A DNA stretch of 64,000 nucleotides from BOG-908 sp963850605 (GCA_963850605.1 CAWKLX010000009.1:18762-82761); one strand, 5' to 3'. Counted from the first letter of the stretch, positions 42,389 through 53,426 are shown. Notes: generated from the sequence alone by a model not told the origin. Translations and numbers: made by a program.

Positions 42389-43286
42389 TCAACCACCACG
42401 CTGCTGCAGCCGGGCCAGCAGGAAGTCGCGGAACACCGCGACCCGCTTGGAATGCCGCAACTCCTCCGGATAGACGAAAAAACAATCCACCTTGGGCCGC
42501 GGCACGTCCGGCAGCAGCCGCACCAGCCCGTCCATCTCGCCCGACATCCACCCGGGCAGCGACCCCACACCCAGCCCCGCCCGGATGATCTGCGCCATGC
42601 TGGCCAGATTGTTCACCTCCAGCACCGCCCGCCGCGGCGACCCAGGCCGGCGCCCGACCGTCGCCAGCCAATTGATGTCGGCCACCGGCGGATGATAGTC
42701 GCCGAACAGGATCAGTTTGTGCGCGTCCAGATCCTCCGCCGTCTTCGGCGTGCCGTGCTTGGCCAGATACGCGGGCGAGGCGCAGACATGCCACTCGATC
42801 TCGAACAGATGCCGCTGGATCAGATCGGGCTGCTTCGGCGGGTGCATGCGTATGGCCACATCCGCCTCGCGCATCGCCAGATCGAGGTCGCCATCGTCCA
42901 GCAGCAAATTCACCGTCACGTCCTGGTGCAGCTCCAGAAACTGCAACAGCCGCGGCGCCAGCCAGGCGCTGCCGAAACCCGACCGTCGTGGTGATTTTCA
43001 GCTTCCCCGCCGCCTTGTCCCGGCTCTCCGTCAGCAGCGCCTCGGTCATCGCCAGCTTGGCGAACACCTCGCGCACCGTCTGATTCAGGCTCTCCCCCTG
43101 CTCGGTCAGGATCAGCCCCCGCGCATGCCGGTGGAACAGCGGCACCTGCAGCGCCTCCTCCAGCGCCGAAATCTGCCGGCTCACCGCCGACTGGCTCAAA
43201 TTCAGCGTGTCACCGGCATGGGTAAAACTGCCCGCATCGGCCACGGCATGGAAGACGCGCAGCTTGTCCCAATCCATTGCCGCCAA
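42389..43286 (-). CDS. LysR-family transcriptional regulator (one frameshift)
   Basis: The N-terminal winged helix is complete: DWDKLRVFHAVADAGSFTHA, TLNLSQSAVSRQISALEEAL, FHRHARGLILTEQGESL. An extra base in a CCC run near 42978 shifts the frame; the effector domain then reads LLQFLELHQDVTVNLLLDDG, DVAIRMHPPKQPDLIQR, EWHVCASPAYLAKHG and LGVGSLPGWM. Corrected length is about 298 residues. It starts 21 bases after trxB, matching the alphaproteobacterial trxB-lysR pair, in which it may respond to redox state (inference). Confidence 0.86.
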
Positions 43287-43307
43287 CCCCCAATGCGCCC
43301 CGCCCGG

Positions 43308-44276
43308 TCAGGCGATTTCTAAAACGGGACTCGGGGCCACCTCAGTCAACCACTTTTCCGCTTCCAGCGCCGCCATGCAACCCGTGCCCGCCGCCGTCAC
43401 CGCCTGCCGAAAAATCCTGTCCTGCACGTCGCCCGCCGCGAACACCCCCTCCACGTTCGTCCGCGTGCTGCCGGGCGTGGTCACCACGTATCCTTCCGCA
43501 TCCAGTTCAACCTGCCCGCGAAATACAGACGTATTCGGACTATGCCCGATCGCCACGAACACCCCATCCACCCCCAGCGTGCGCTCCTCCCCGCTCTCGC
43601 GATGGCTGATCCGCACCCCGTTCACCACGGCCGGGCTGCCAGCCCCCACGATCTCTTCGACGATGCTGTCCCACACCACCTCGATCTTCGGGTGCTCGAA
43701 CAGGCGCTTCTGCAAAATCTTTTCCGCCCGCAACGAGCCACGCCGGTGGATCAGCGTCACATGATCCGCATGATGGGTCAGGAACAGCGCCTCCTCCACC
43801 GCGGTATTGCCGCCCCCCACCACCGCCACCCGCTTGCCCCGGTAAAAAAATCCGTCGCACGTCGCGCACGCGGACACGCCAGCCCCCTGATACGCCTTCT
43901 CCGACGGCAGCCCCAGCCACCGCGCCTGCGCCCCCGTGGCGATCACCACACTATCGGCCAGATAGACGTCGCCCGAATCCCCCACGCACCGGAACGGCCG
44001 CCGGGAAAAATCCACCTCCATGATCAGGTCGTGCACCACCGCCGTGCCCACATGCTCGGCCTGCGCCTGCATCTGCTCCATCAGCCACGGCCCCTGAATG
44101 GCGGCCGCGAACCCCGGGTAGTTCTCCACATCCGTGGTGATCATCAGCTGCCCGCCCGGCTGCAACCCCGCCACCAGCATCGGCGACAGCCCGCCACGCG
44201 CCGCGTAGATGGCGGCCGTATAGCCGGCCGGCCCGGCGCCGATCACAAGCAACTGCGTATGGTGTGTCTGCGGCAT
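43308..44276 (-). CDS. trxB: Thioredoxin reductase
   Basis: TrxB reduces thioredoxin using NADPH through FAD. The 322-residue protein has the FAD motif LLVIGAGPAGYTAAIYAARG, the redox centre SACATCDGFFYRGK with CATC, the NADPH motif VAVVGGGNTAVEEALFL, and FAAGDVQDRIFRQAVTAAGTGC. The ATG at 44276 begins at MPQTHHTQLL; the longer frame from 44561 is not supported. It is divergent from the Lrp gene and precedes lysR. Confidence 0.96.
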   Translation of the reverse strand: MPQTHHTQLLVIGAGPAGYTAAIYAARGGLSPMLVAGLQPGGQLMITTDVENYPGFAAAIQGPWLMEQMQAQAEHVGTAVVHDLIMEVDFSRRPFRCVGDSGDVYLADSVVIATGAQARWLGLPSEKAYQGAGVSACATCDGFFYRGKRVAVVGGGNTAVEEALFLTHHADHVTLIHRRGSLRAEKILQKRLFEHPKIEVVWDSIVEEIVGAGSPAVVNGVRISHRESGEERTLGVDGVFVAIGHSPNTSVFRGQVELDAEGYVVTTPGSTRTNVEGVFAAGDVQDRIFRQAVTAAGTGCMAALEAEKWLTEVAPSPVLEIA

Positions 44277-44394
44277 GTTCGGAACGATCGGCCCTGGGCG
44301 GTTCGGCCCCCCGATATCGTGGCCGCCCAGCCCCATGGCAAGCGCACCCCGCCCCCTGGTATAGCCTGCCAGCCATGACCCGCCCCGCCACCCC

Positions 44395-44869
44395 ATGAAG
44401 GCCGACCCAAGCCTCCCCGAACTCGACGCCATCGACCGCCGCATCCTGGCCGAGCTGCAGGAGGATGGCCGCATGACCAACGTCGAGCTCGCCCGCCGCG
44501 CCGGCATCAGCGCCCCCCCCTGCCTCCGCCGCGTCCGCCGTCTGGAAGAAGCCGGCATCATCCGAGGCTACCACGCCGACACCGACCCCCAGCGCCTCGG
44601 CTGGGACGTCGTCTTCTTCGTCATCGTCGGCCTGGAAACCAGCGCGAATCCGCCCTCGCCGCCTTCGAAACCCTCGTCGGCGCCTGGCCCGAAGTCCGCG
44701 AATGCCACATGATCCGCGGCGGCGGCGATTTCCTGCTCAAACTCGTGGCAAGAGGCACCGCCCAGGAAAACGCGCTCACGGCGCGCCTGACCGAGGCCCG
44801 GGCGTGGCCCGCGTGCAGACGCTGCAGACGATACGCACCAGCCGGAGTGCGGCGGGCGTGCCGATCTAG
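44395..44869 (+). CDS. Lrp/AsnC-family regulator (two frameshifts)
   Basis: The N-terminal HTH is ELDAIDRRILAELQEDGRMTN, LARRAGISAPPCLRRVRRLE. A missing C at 44640-44641 shifts the frame before ALAAFETLVGAWPEVRECHM; another missing C near 44798 shifts again before VARVQTLQTIRTSRSAAGVPI, the conserved Lrp C terminus ending at 44869. With both corrected the product is about 158 residues, normal for the family. It diverges from trxB. Lrp-type regulators respond to amino acids; targets are unknown. Confidence 0.83.
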
Positions 44870-45308
44870 GCGCCCCAATCCATCTGCCCAGCCAGGTGAC
44901 CAACTGACCCAAGCCACCAAGTCAGTCCAACAACCCTGTTATGCCCGGACTTGACCCGGGCATCCACGCGGCGGGGACACGGCTGATGTCTCCAACGGCA
45001 CAACCTGCCGCACAGCTACCTGCGAGCCGAATTGCCGTTCTCCACGCCGGGGCAATAGGTTACGCTCGGCTAAAAATCCACGCGTGCCAGGTGAAGGGAC
45101 ACGACGTCATGAGTGACAAACCGGTTCTCGATCCGCTGCGCGCCATCCGAAGCCACCTGTTTGGCGCGCGAACCGATGTGACCGAGCTGACGGAGCCGGT
45201 TGGATGGACGGAGGGCCAACATCGAAAGACAAAGCATCGACTTTCGAGAAGCAGTAAGAATATACGAACCGGTGTTTTGTGGCGGCTATCTTTGGTGGAA
45301 GCCAGTAA
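44870..45308. other. Mostly noncoding spacer with a palindromic repeat
   Basis: This 439-base stretch between the Lrp regulator and the SIR2-type gene contains an inverted repeat at 44941-44963. An open frame at 45111 (MSDKPVLDPLRAIR) has AAGGGA upstream but no recognisable family and may be the remnant of a small gene. The rest shows nothing that I can assign. Confidence 0.5.
44941..44963. repeat. GCCCGG-type palindromic repeat
   Basis: ATGCCCGG and CCGGGCAT form a perfect 8-bp stem around ACTTGAC, followed by CCACGCGG. This type of intergenic palindrome is widespread in alphaproteobacteria and produces spurious ORFs starting MPGLDPGIH. It may terminate transcripts of the Lrp gene. Confidence 0.7.
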
Positions 45309-48300
45309 ATGCAATTCGTCACCAACGGTCCGGCATCCCCACGCTCTTGCAGGCGCACGAGGAAGGCGCGTGGTGTTTTTCTGTGGCGCAGGCATTTCCT
45401 ATCCGGCCGGCCTGCCGGGCTTCAAGGGGGCTGGTGGAGAAAATCTACCAGTTAAGTGTACGGCGCTCTCGGACATCGAGCGCGAGGCTTCGAGCGTGAG
45501 CAGTTTGACACTACGCTCGACCTACTGGAGCGACGCCTGCCTGGGCAACGCCTGGCCGTCCGTCGTGCTCTGGTGCAGGCGCTAAACCGAAACTGCGTCG
45601 CAAGGGCGCGACCGATACCCAGGCGGCGCTCTTGCGCCTGGCGCGCAGCCGTGAGGGTGCCCTACGGCTGGTCACCACCAACTTCGACCGCGTGTTCCAC
45701 GCGGCGGCCAGACGTACCAGTCAGGCGTTCCGGACTATGCCGCGCCGATGCTACCGATCCCGAAGAACAGTCGCTGGAACGGGGTGGTTTATCCTGCACG
45801 GCCTGCTGCCCGAAAAGGCGGATGATACAGCACTGAACCGTCTGGTGGTCACCAGCGGCGATTTCGGCCTGGCCTACCTAACGGAGCGCTGGGCCGCCCG
45901 GTTCGTGAGCGAGCTATTCCGCAACTACGTCGTCTGCTTCGTCGGTTACAGCATCAACGACCCGGTGCTGCGCTACATGATGGATGCGCTGGCCGCCGAC
46001 AGGATGCAGGGCGAAGTTACGCCGCAAGCCTGGGCGCTGGGCGACTGCGAAGCCGGGCAAGAGCATCGCAAGGCCATCGAGTGGGAAGCCAAGGGCGTCA
46101 CCCCTATCCTCTACAAGGTGTCTACGGCGGCCACGACCATTCGGCGCTGCATGAAACCCTGAAAGCCTGGGCGGATACCTACCGCGATGGCGTACAGGGC
46201 AAAGAAGCCATCGTCGTCAAACATGCACTGGCTCGGCCCAGGACAGCACGCAACAAGACGATTTCGTTGGTCGAATGTTATGGGCTCTGTCCGACAAGTC
46301 CGGATTGCCAGCGAAGCGCTTCGCCGACTTCAATCCCGTACCCTCACTGGACTGGCTGTTAGAAGCCTTCGCGGATGAACGCTTTGGGCATGGCGATCTG
46401 TCTCGCTTCGGGGTGCCGCCACACAACGACGTAGACGCCAAGCTGCGCTTCAGCCTGATTCGACGGCCAGCGCCTTATAACCGCGCACCACCGATGCTGC
46501 TCGCCACTGGTAGCATCACCGGCAGCCAGTGGGATGACGTGATGTTTCATCTGGCCCGCTGGCTCGTGCGCCACCTTAACGACCCAAGACTAATAATCTG
46601 GATCGCACAACGCGGTGGTCAGTTGCATGATCGCTGGCCGTGGCTGATAGAAGACAAGCTGAATGACTTTACATCCAAGGTGCGCGAAGGCAAGACGCCG
46701 AACTGGATGCAATCCGCTCACAAGCAACCAATGCCATCCCCGGCCCACTGATGCGTACGCTGTGGCGCCTGCTGCTCAGTGGGCGGGTGAAATCATCCAC
46801 GCGTGACTACGACTCTACCGTTGGCGGGACGATTAAAGCGAGAGCACTTGACCGCTTCTCTGCGCCTAGAGTTACGCGAGTGCTTTCCCCCAAGGTGGCC
46901 TTGAAGAAGCCATTTCGCTGGGGCACGAGGAAGCAAGCACGTGGACGAGCCAACGCGCTTCCGGCAATTGGTGGACTGGGAGCTGGTGCTGGCTGCCGAT
47001 CATGTGCACTCCGCCCTGCGCGACTTCGGCGACGAACACTGGACTCTGCCTTACCGGCCCTGCTGGAGGATTTCCAGCAGTTGCTGCGTGATGCGCTGGA
47101 CCTGTTCCGCGAGCTGGGCGAAGCCGATGACCGCAGCGATCGATCACACTGGGATCTGCCGTCCATCACCCGCACTGGCAGAACCGGGGTTTTCGCGACT
47201 GGGTGAGCCTGATCGAATTGCTGCGCGATGCGTGGCTCGCGGTTCGCGGAGCGACAGTAATCGTGCCAGCGGATCGCCCAGACTTGGTTCGAATTGCCGT
47301 ACCCGACGTTCAAACGACTGGCCTTGTTTGCGGCCAGCCAAGATGACTGCGTCCCACCCGAACAGTGGGTGGATTGGCTGTTGGCTGATGGCGCATGGTG
47401 GTTATGGTCCATAGAACGGGGCGGGAGGTATTCAGACTGTTCGTTCTGCATGGGCGGAGTTGGCAGGAACGGCCAGGAACGTCTGGAGGCGGCCATCTTG
47501 GCTGGCCCGCCGCGCGAAATATATCGGGATGACCTGGAGCCGGAACGATGGCAAGACTCGGTGGCCCGCTCAGTCTGGCTGCGTCTCGCGAAATTGAATG
47601 CATCGGGCCTCACTCTGGGGGGATCGCGGCAGTCCGGCTAGCAGAACTGTCCACTGCATATCCGCAATGGCAGTTGGCAGCCAACCAGCGTGACGAGTTC
47701 TCTCACTGGATGAGTGGCACCGGCGATCCGGACTACGAGGAAAGTCGGGAAATCGACATTGCACCGCGAAAGCGGCGTGATCTCGTTCAGTGGCTCACAA
47801 AGCCACTGCCCGAACAGCGACCTTCCACGAAGACACGTGGCGCGAAGTCTGCCGCACCCGTTTCTTTCACAGCCTGTATGCGCTTTGCGATCTGTCACGG
47901 ATAGTGTGTGGCCCACCGGCGCGATGGCGCGAGGCACTGCAGACCTGGGCCGAAGAAGGCATGGTGTTGCGCTCGTGGCAGAACGCCGCGCCGCTGGTTG
48001 AAACCATGCCAGATGCCGCACTCAGGAGATTGCCCACGCTGTCACGTGGTGGATCGAGGCCGCATCCAAGTCGATAAGTCGCCACGAGGGCATATTACTG
48101 GACCTGTGTCGTCGCGTGCTGGCACTGCCGTTGGAAGGGGCACTGGGATAACACGCAACGGCGAGCCGATTGACCAACCTGTTACCGAGGCCATCAACCA
48201 TCCGGTCGGGCATGTCACACAAGCGCTGATCAATCTGTGGTTCAAACGGAAGCCGAACGACAACGATCTGCTTCCAGCCGACATCGCACCCTTCTTCACG

Positions 48301-49104
48301 CAAATCTGCGATGTTCAGGTGGATCGGTTCCGCCACGGCCGGGTGCTGCTGGGTTCGCACCTGATCGCTCTTTTCCGCGTGGATCGCCCTTGGACCGCGC
48401 AATATCTATTGCCGCTATTCGACTGGAGCAGTCGCCGAAGCGAAGGCCGTGTGGGAAGGCTTTCTTTGGTCGCCTCGCCTGTATCAGCCCTTGCTGACCG
48501 CCTTCAAACCGCCATTTCTGGAGAGCGCAAACCATTACGTCGAACTTGGCGACCACCGCGAGCAGTTTGCTGCCTTCTTGACGTACGCGTCATTGGGCCC
48601 GACCGAAGGGTATTCCGTGGATGAGTTCCGATCCGCTATAGGCGCGCTGCCTCAAGAAGGGCTGGAACAATCCGCGCAGGCGCTCGCCCAGGCGCTTGAA
48701 GGGCCGCCGATCAGCGTGAGGACTACTGGAAAAACCGCGTACAGCCGTTCTGGCAACAGGTCTGGCCCAAGTCCCGCGAGCTGGCCACCCCGCAAATAGC
48801 CAAATCCTTACCCGGCTAGTCATGCTGCCGAGGCGAGTTTCCGGCCGCCTTGGCTGCTGTGCAGCACTGGCTGCAACCAATTGAACACCCTGATTACTTG
48901 GTAAGTCTACTAGATGAGTCAGGCTTATGCATAAAATTTCCTGCAGAGGCTTTGCAATTGTTGAATACGATGATCGTTGACCGACAATGGCCGCCTCAGA
49001 AATTGCCTCAGTGCCTAGATCAAATCAAAGAAGCAAATTCAAAAATCACGGAAGATCCCCGTTACTTGCGACTTCAAAACTATTTGCGGAAGCGCGGGAT
49101 ATGA
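45309..49104 (+). pseudogene. SIR2-domain protein with large C-terminal helical domain, heavily frameshifted
   Basis: Joining several frames gives a protein of about 1,260 residues. It begins MQFVTNGP and continues LLQAHEEG, VVFFCGAGISYPAGLPGFKG (NAD-binding SIR2 motif), EQFDTTLDLLERRLPGQRL, LRLVTTNFDRVFHAAARR, the HGLLPEKADDTAL region and FVGYSINDPVLRYMMDALAA. The rest follows the large DUF4020-type tail to LRLQNYLRKRGI at 49104. SIR2 domains in such proteins consume NAD during phage infection. At least ten single-base shifts occur, mostly in C and G runs, so it is inactive as sequenced. The last 250 bases are AT-richer, which suggests acquisition. Confidence 0.7.
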
Positions 49105-49289
49105 GATGAGGCCGCGAGTCGCCGGTGACGGACGTCTACTTTTAACAGCAAGCCGTAAGGTGAATTGCGCTTGAGCAATCAAGCAAATCCCGCAATACGG
49201 AAGCCCCAAAGATCGGGGAGACATTACCAATGGGTTGATGTTCCCTCGACATCGGACCTTTCGGCGAACCGAAATGCATTCGGCGTGAC

Positions 49290-49622
49290 CTATCCCAATA
49301 TCATTCGGACGGCGGATCTTAATTCGTTCCGGTCAGTCTCCGCCACCTGTCTATGCTGACAGATAAGGAGCGCCTGCTCAACGGTCGCAAACACGGGCTC
49401 GATAGCCGAGGGCTTCAGGAAACGGCCTCCCGCCACCGAGAAATCCAAACTTCTCCAAACGCCGCGCTCTCGCGAAGCTGACTGGTCACAGCCCATCAAC
49501 ACCAGATAACGTTTCGACCGATTGTAGGCGACGCTGCTCACAATGACGGCAGGCCGCTCCTTCGAAACTGCGTGATTGGTGAAAGGAAACGGAAGGACAA
49601 CGTCGCCGAACTCATAACTCAT
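49290..49622 (-). CDS. PemK/MazF-type toxin
   Basis: The 110-residue product begins MSYEFGDVVLPFPFTNHAVSK, then RPAVIVSSVAYNRSKRYLV and ends with EPVFATVEQALLICQHRQV, the beta-barrel pattern of the PemK/MazF superfamily, whose members are mRNA or tRNA endoribonucleases. The ATG at 49622 overlaps the upstream antitoxin gene by 11 bases, so the longer frame from 49724 is not used. It lies on the opposite strand to the SIR2-type gene, with their 3' ends facing. Confidence 0.8.
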   Translation of the reverse strand: MSYEFGDVVLPFPFTNHAVSKERPAVIVSSVAYNRSKRYLVLMGCDQSASRERGVWRSLDFSVAGGRFLKPSAIEPVFATVEQALLICQHRQVAETDRNELRSAVRMILG

Positions 49623-49809
49623 CGTAGATGCTGTCGGCGTCATTGTCCCAGACGGCCGCGAAGCTCGGCCCGTTGGTCGCAGCAGCAGCGCGAGAGAGAG
49701 ATTGCATCTCCTCTCGGCTGGCAAGGAACTCGATGAAATCCAGAACCTCGGCCTGCCGATTCGCCGGCATAGTTTCGATTTTCAGGACCAGAGATTGGCT
49801 CAGTGTCAT
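49612..49809 (-). CDS. DUF2281-like antitoxin of the PemK/MazF toxin
   Basis: The 65-residue protein has LSQSLVLKIETMPANRQAEVLDFIEFL, matching the DUF2281 helix pair, and an acidic C terminus VWDNDADSIYDEL suited to toxin neutralisation. It is encoded just before and overlapping the toxin. No DNA-binding palindrome is evident in the short upstream region. Confidence 0.75.
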   Translation of the reverse strand: MTLSQSLVLKIETMPANRQAEVLDFIEFLASREEMQSLSRAAAATNGPSFAAVWDNDADSIYDEL

Positions 49810-49981
49810 CGCAAATAGCCCGCCCGCCTATAACGTCCAGCAACCACGCAGCGCCCAGCGTCTCGCACGCGTAATCAGCGGAACACGCGTAGGGCGGAAA
49901 AGCGAAGCGCCTTCCGCCACCCCCCACCCGCCCCACAACCCTCAATCGCACCCCAAAAAACTTGCCCAGCTCCCCCCATCC

Positions 49982-50675
49982 ATGTTCCTAATCCGTTCCC
50001 ACCACCCCAACCACACCGGCCCCACCCTGAACGCATTTTTCTCCATCCCGGACCGCACCACCCGCCGCGCCAAACGCCTCGACAAATGCGAGGAGCTCGG
50101 CGAGATGGGCATGGACCTCGCCCGCGCCTCCCACCGCGAGGCGCTGCGCGACATGCAGCCGCCGCCCGAGCCCCGCACCCCCATCCCCGGCCTCACCTAC
50201 AGCCACCAGCCGGCGCCCAGGCCGCGCGACACCGCCTTCGGCCACCTCTTCGCCGTCATCTCCCGCTGCGTCCGCCAGACCCTTCTGCTGGAAGACCGCT
50301 TCGACGCCGAAATCACCGACCACCCGGTCCCCGAACCCGCGCCCCGCACCGCCCCGACGCAGCCCGCCCCGCCGGCCACACCCGCGACCGACACCACCCG
50401 CGTACACGCCGAACGGCTCTACCGGAAGATCCTTGGAAGACGAGTGTCTGCACGAAGACACCCGCCCCGTTGAAGACATCCTCTCCCACATCCGATCCGA
50501 ACTCGGCGCCGCCGCGTCAGCCGGCCCAGCCCCGCCCCACCAAACCCCCGAACCCGCGCCGCAGCCGCGCCGCCCCATCCCCATCATCCCGCCAGGCCCC
50601 AAACCCAGCCTGACGGCGCTAGAGCGCTCCGTCCTCCTCAAATACCAAACCCAAGCCCCAAAACCACCGGACTGA
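49982..50675 (+). CDS. Hypothetical protein, Pro-rich (one frameshift)
   Basis: The frame starts at the ATG at 49982 (MFLIRSHHPNHTG), followed by an amphipathic helical region KRLDKCEELGEMGMDLARAS and FGHLFAVISRCVRQTLLLED. A Pro/Ala-rich linker leads to a one-base shift near 50432, after which LEDECLHEDTRPVEDILSHI reads on to the stop at 50675. Corrected length is about 230 residues. No family is recognised; the low-complexity linker may carry an interaction role. It lies just before bioB. Confidence 0.5.
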
Positions 50676-50767
50676 AAGCGCCCTCCAAAGGCGCGAGGCC
50701 AAGCAAATTGAAGCACACGCCGCAGCCGATATGGCTGCCAGGCGCCGCTTGCCGTATCACTCGCCGC

Positions 50768-51763
50768 ATGAACGCCATCACCACCCCACCCTGGACCCAG
50801 GCCAGCGTCCAAGCCCTGCTGGAAACCCCCTTCACCGACCTCGTCTTCCGCGCCGCCACCACCCACCGCGCCCACCACGACCCGTCGAAAATCCAGATCA
50901 GCACCCTGCTCTCGATCAAGACCGGCGGCTGCCCCGAGGATTGCGCCTACTGCCCCCAATCCGCCGCCTACGAAGCCGGCGTCCCCGCCGCCAAACTCAT
51001 GGATGTCGGCGCCGTCCTCGCCGAAGCCCGCGCCGCCAAACACGCCGGCGCCACCCGCTTCTGCATGGGCGCCGCCTGGCGCTCCCCCAAAGACCGCGAT
51101 CTGGACGCCGTCTGCACCATGGTGGAAGGCGTCCGCGCCCTGGGCCTGGAAAGCTGCGTCACCCTGGGCATGCTCACCGCCCCGCAAGCCGCGCGGCTGA
51201 AAGACGCAGGCCTGGACTACTACAACCACAATCTGGACACCTCGCCCGAATACTACGGCGACATAATCACCACCCGAACCTACCAGGACCGGCTGGACAC
51301 GCTGGCCCACATCCGCGAGGCCGGAATCAACGTGTGCTGCGGCGGCATCGTCGGCATGGGCGAGCAGGCATCCGACCGCGCCGGCCTCATCGCCGCGCTC
51401 GCCAGCCTGCCCAAACACCCCGAAAGCGTCCCCATCAACGCGCTCGTCCGCGTCGAAGGCACCCCGCTCGCCCACACCCCCCCGATCGACGCCATAGATT
51501 TCGTCCGCATCGTGGCCGCCGCCCGAATCACCATGCCCACCGCCTACGTCCGCCTCTCCGCCGGCCGCGAAGCCATGACCGACGAAGCCCAGGCCCTCTG
51601 CTTCCTGGCCGGCGCCAACTCGATCTTCTACGGCCCCCGCCTGCTCACCACCCCCAATCCAGACGCCGACCGGGACCGCACGCTCCTCGCCCGGCTTGGC
51701 CTGCAACGGCGTAAACAACTGGACAGTTTCGACCCCACGCCCGCCCAAACCGTGCCCGCCTCA
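50768..51763 (+). CDS. bioB: Biotin synthase BioB (in-frame with BioA)
   Basis: BioB inserts sulfur into dethiobiotin using radical SAM chemistry. The protein has KTGGCPEDCAYCPQSAAYE with the CxxxCxxC cluster site, LDYYNHNLDTSPEYYGDI, NVCCGGIVGMGE and LCFLAGANSIFYG, all standard. About 332 codons follow the ATG at 50768. Instead of a stop, the frame reads TCA at 51761-51763 and runs directly into the ATG of bioA. One base changed from C to G would give TGA, so either a natural BioB-BioA fusion or a sequencing error is present. Confidence 0.9.
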
Positions 51764-53006
51764 ATGCACGGGCACCTCTGGCGCCCGTACACCCAGATGC
51801 GCACCGCCGCCCCACCGCTCCGCGCCGCCGCCACCCAGGGCTGCACCATCACCCTCGAAGACGGAAGCCAACTGATCGACGGCATCGCCTCCTGGTGGAC
51901 CGCCTGCCACGGCTATAATCATCCGCACATCCGCGAAGCCGTCACCCGACAGCTCGCCCAAATGCCGCACATCATGTTCGGCGGCCTCACCCACACGCCC
52001 GCCGAACACCTGGCCGCCCGCCTCGCCGCCCTGCTCCCCGGCGACCTGAACCACGTCTTCTTCGCCGACAGCGGCTCCGTCGCCGTCGAAGTCGCCATGA
52101 AAATGGCCGCCCAATACTGGCTCAACCAGGGCGTGCGCACCCGCCGCCGCTTCCTCGCCTTCCAGGGCGGCTACCACGGCGATACCTTCGCCACGATGGC
52201 GGTCTGCGACCCCGAGGAAGGCATGCACGCGCTCTACCGCGGGCACCTGGCCGAACACGCCATCCTGCCCTTGCCCCGCGACACGGACAGCATCGCCCAG
52301 CTCGCCACACTTCCTCGACCGACACGCCCACACCCTGGCCGGCATCCTGGTCGAACCGCTCGTGCAGGGCGCCGGCGGCATGGTGTTTCACAGCCCCGCC
52401 GTGCTGCGCCACTTGCGCCAGGCGGCCGACGCGCACGCCCTCCCCCTCATCCTCGACGAGATTTTCACCGGCTTCGGCCGCACCGGCACCCTGTTCGCCT
52501 GCGAACAGGCCGGGATCGTGCCCGATATCGTCACCCTGTCGAAAGCGCTGACCGGCGGCACCATGGCGCTCTCGGCCGCCATCGCCCGCACCCACATCTT
52601 CGAACAATTCCTGTCCAACGACCCGGCCCATGCGCTGATGCACGGCCCCACCTACATGGCCAACCCGCTCGCCTGCGCCGCCGCGAACGCCTCGCTCGAG
52701 CTGTTCGCCACCGAGCCCCGCCTGTCCCAGATCGCCGCCATCTCCGAACAGATGGCGCAGGAACTAGCCCCCTGCCGCGCCCTGCCCGGCGTGCGGGACG
52801 TCCGCGTCATGGGCGCCATCGGCGTCGTCGAGCTGGACCGCCCGCCCAAGAAACTCGATGCCCTGAAGGCCGCCTTCGTGGCACAAGGCGTCTGGGTGCG
52901 GCCGTTCCGCTCGATCGTCTACCTGACGCCCGCCTTCACCATCACGCCGGCCGAGTTGTCCCACCTGACACGCGCCATCCGCACCGTGCTAGCATCCCCG
53001 CCATGA
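51764..53006 (+). CDS. bioA: Adenosylmethionine-8-amino-7-oxononanoate aminotransferase BioA (one frameshift)
   Basis: BioA transfers an amino group from SAM to KAPA in biotin synthesis. It begins MHGHLWRPYTQMRTAAPPLR, then LIDGIASWWTACHGYNHP, FADSGSVAVEVAMKMA and FQGGYHGDTFATMAVCD. An extra base near 52307 shifts the frame, after which LVEPLVQGAGGMVFHS, ILDEIFTGFGRTGTLFAC and IVTLSKALTGGTMALSA with the PLP lysine follow to the stop at 53006. Corrected length is about 413 residues. Its stop overlaps the ATG of the next small gene. Confidence 0.9.
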
Positions 53007-53210
53007 ATTACATCCAGCAGATGCGCGACCCGCGCCGGCGCCTGGCAGTGCCTCGCTGCCGTCATCGTCCTGCACATCATCATGATCTATACCTGGTTCA
53101 ATCTGAAGCTGTACGGAGGCGCCCATTGGGTGGATCGGCTGGTGCACGTCCAGATCGTGCGCGACGTGCCAATCCACCCCGCACACAAGCCCGCCAAACC
53201 CCACGCCTAG
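53003..53210 (+). CDS. Small membrane protein (one frameshift)
   Basis: The frame starts MNYIQQMRDPRRR at 53003 within the bioA stop. After a one-base shift near 53040 it gives a membrane helix (CLAAVIVLHIIMIYTWFNL) and a tail LYGGAHWVDRLVHVQIVRD, ending at 53210. The product would be about 68 residues. It is only recognisable when the shift is corrected; the function is unknown. Confidence 0.55.
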
Positions 53211-53259
53211 GCTCGCTTGCCGCGTCGCCCACCGCCCGTCTATACCGCCCCAACCCAGC

Positions 53260-53342
53260 GCGGGTGTGGTGAAATGGTAACCACAGCAGACTTAAATCTG
53301 CCGGGCCGAAAGCCCTTGTCGGTTCGAGTCCGACCACCCGCA
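53260..53342 (+). tRNA. tRNA-Leu (UAA)
   Basis: Acceptor arms GCGGGTG and CACCCGC pair over 7 bases with discriminator A. The anticodon loop CTTAAAT holds TAA (53293-53295), the T arm contains GGTTCGAGTCC, and a long variable arm is present, as expected for a class II leucine tRNA. No CCA is encoded. Confidence 0.92.
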
Positions 53343-53426
53343 TACCAGCTGTCAGCCATCGGCAATCCGTCGTCAGACAGGGTGGCTTTACCCATCGGCG
53401 GCCGGGGGCTATAGGCGGCGGACTGA

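Noticed and set aside
44941..45585. Open frame beginning MPGLDPGIHAAG as a gene
   Set aside because: The first residues come from a common alphaproteobacterial palindromic repeat that creates false frames with this start; the rest shows no family similarity and runs into the SIR2-type remnant.
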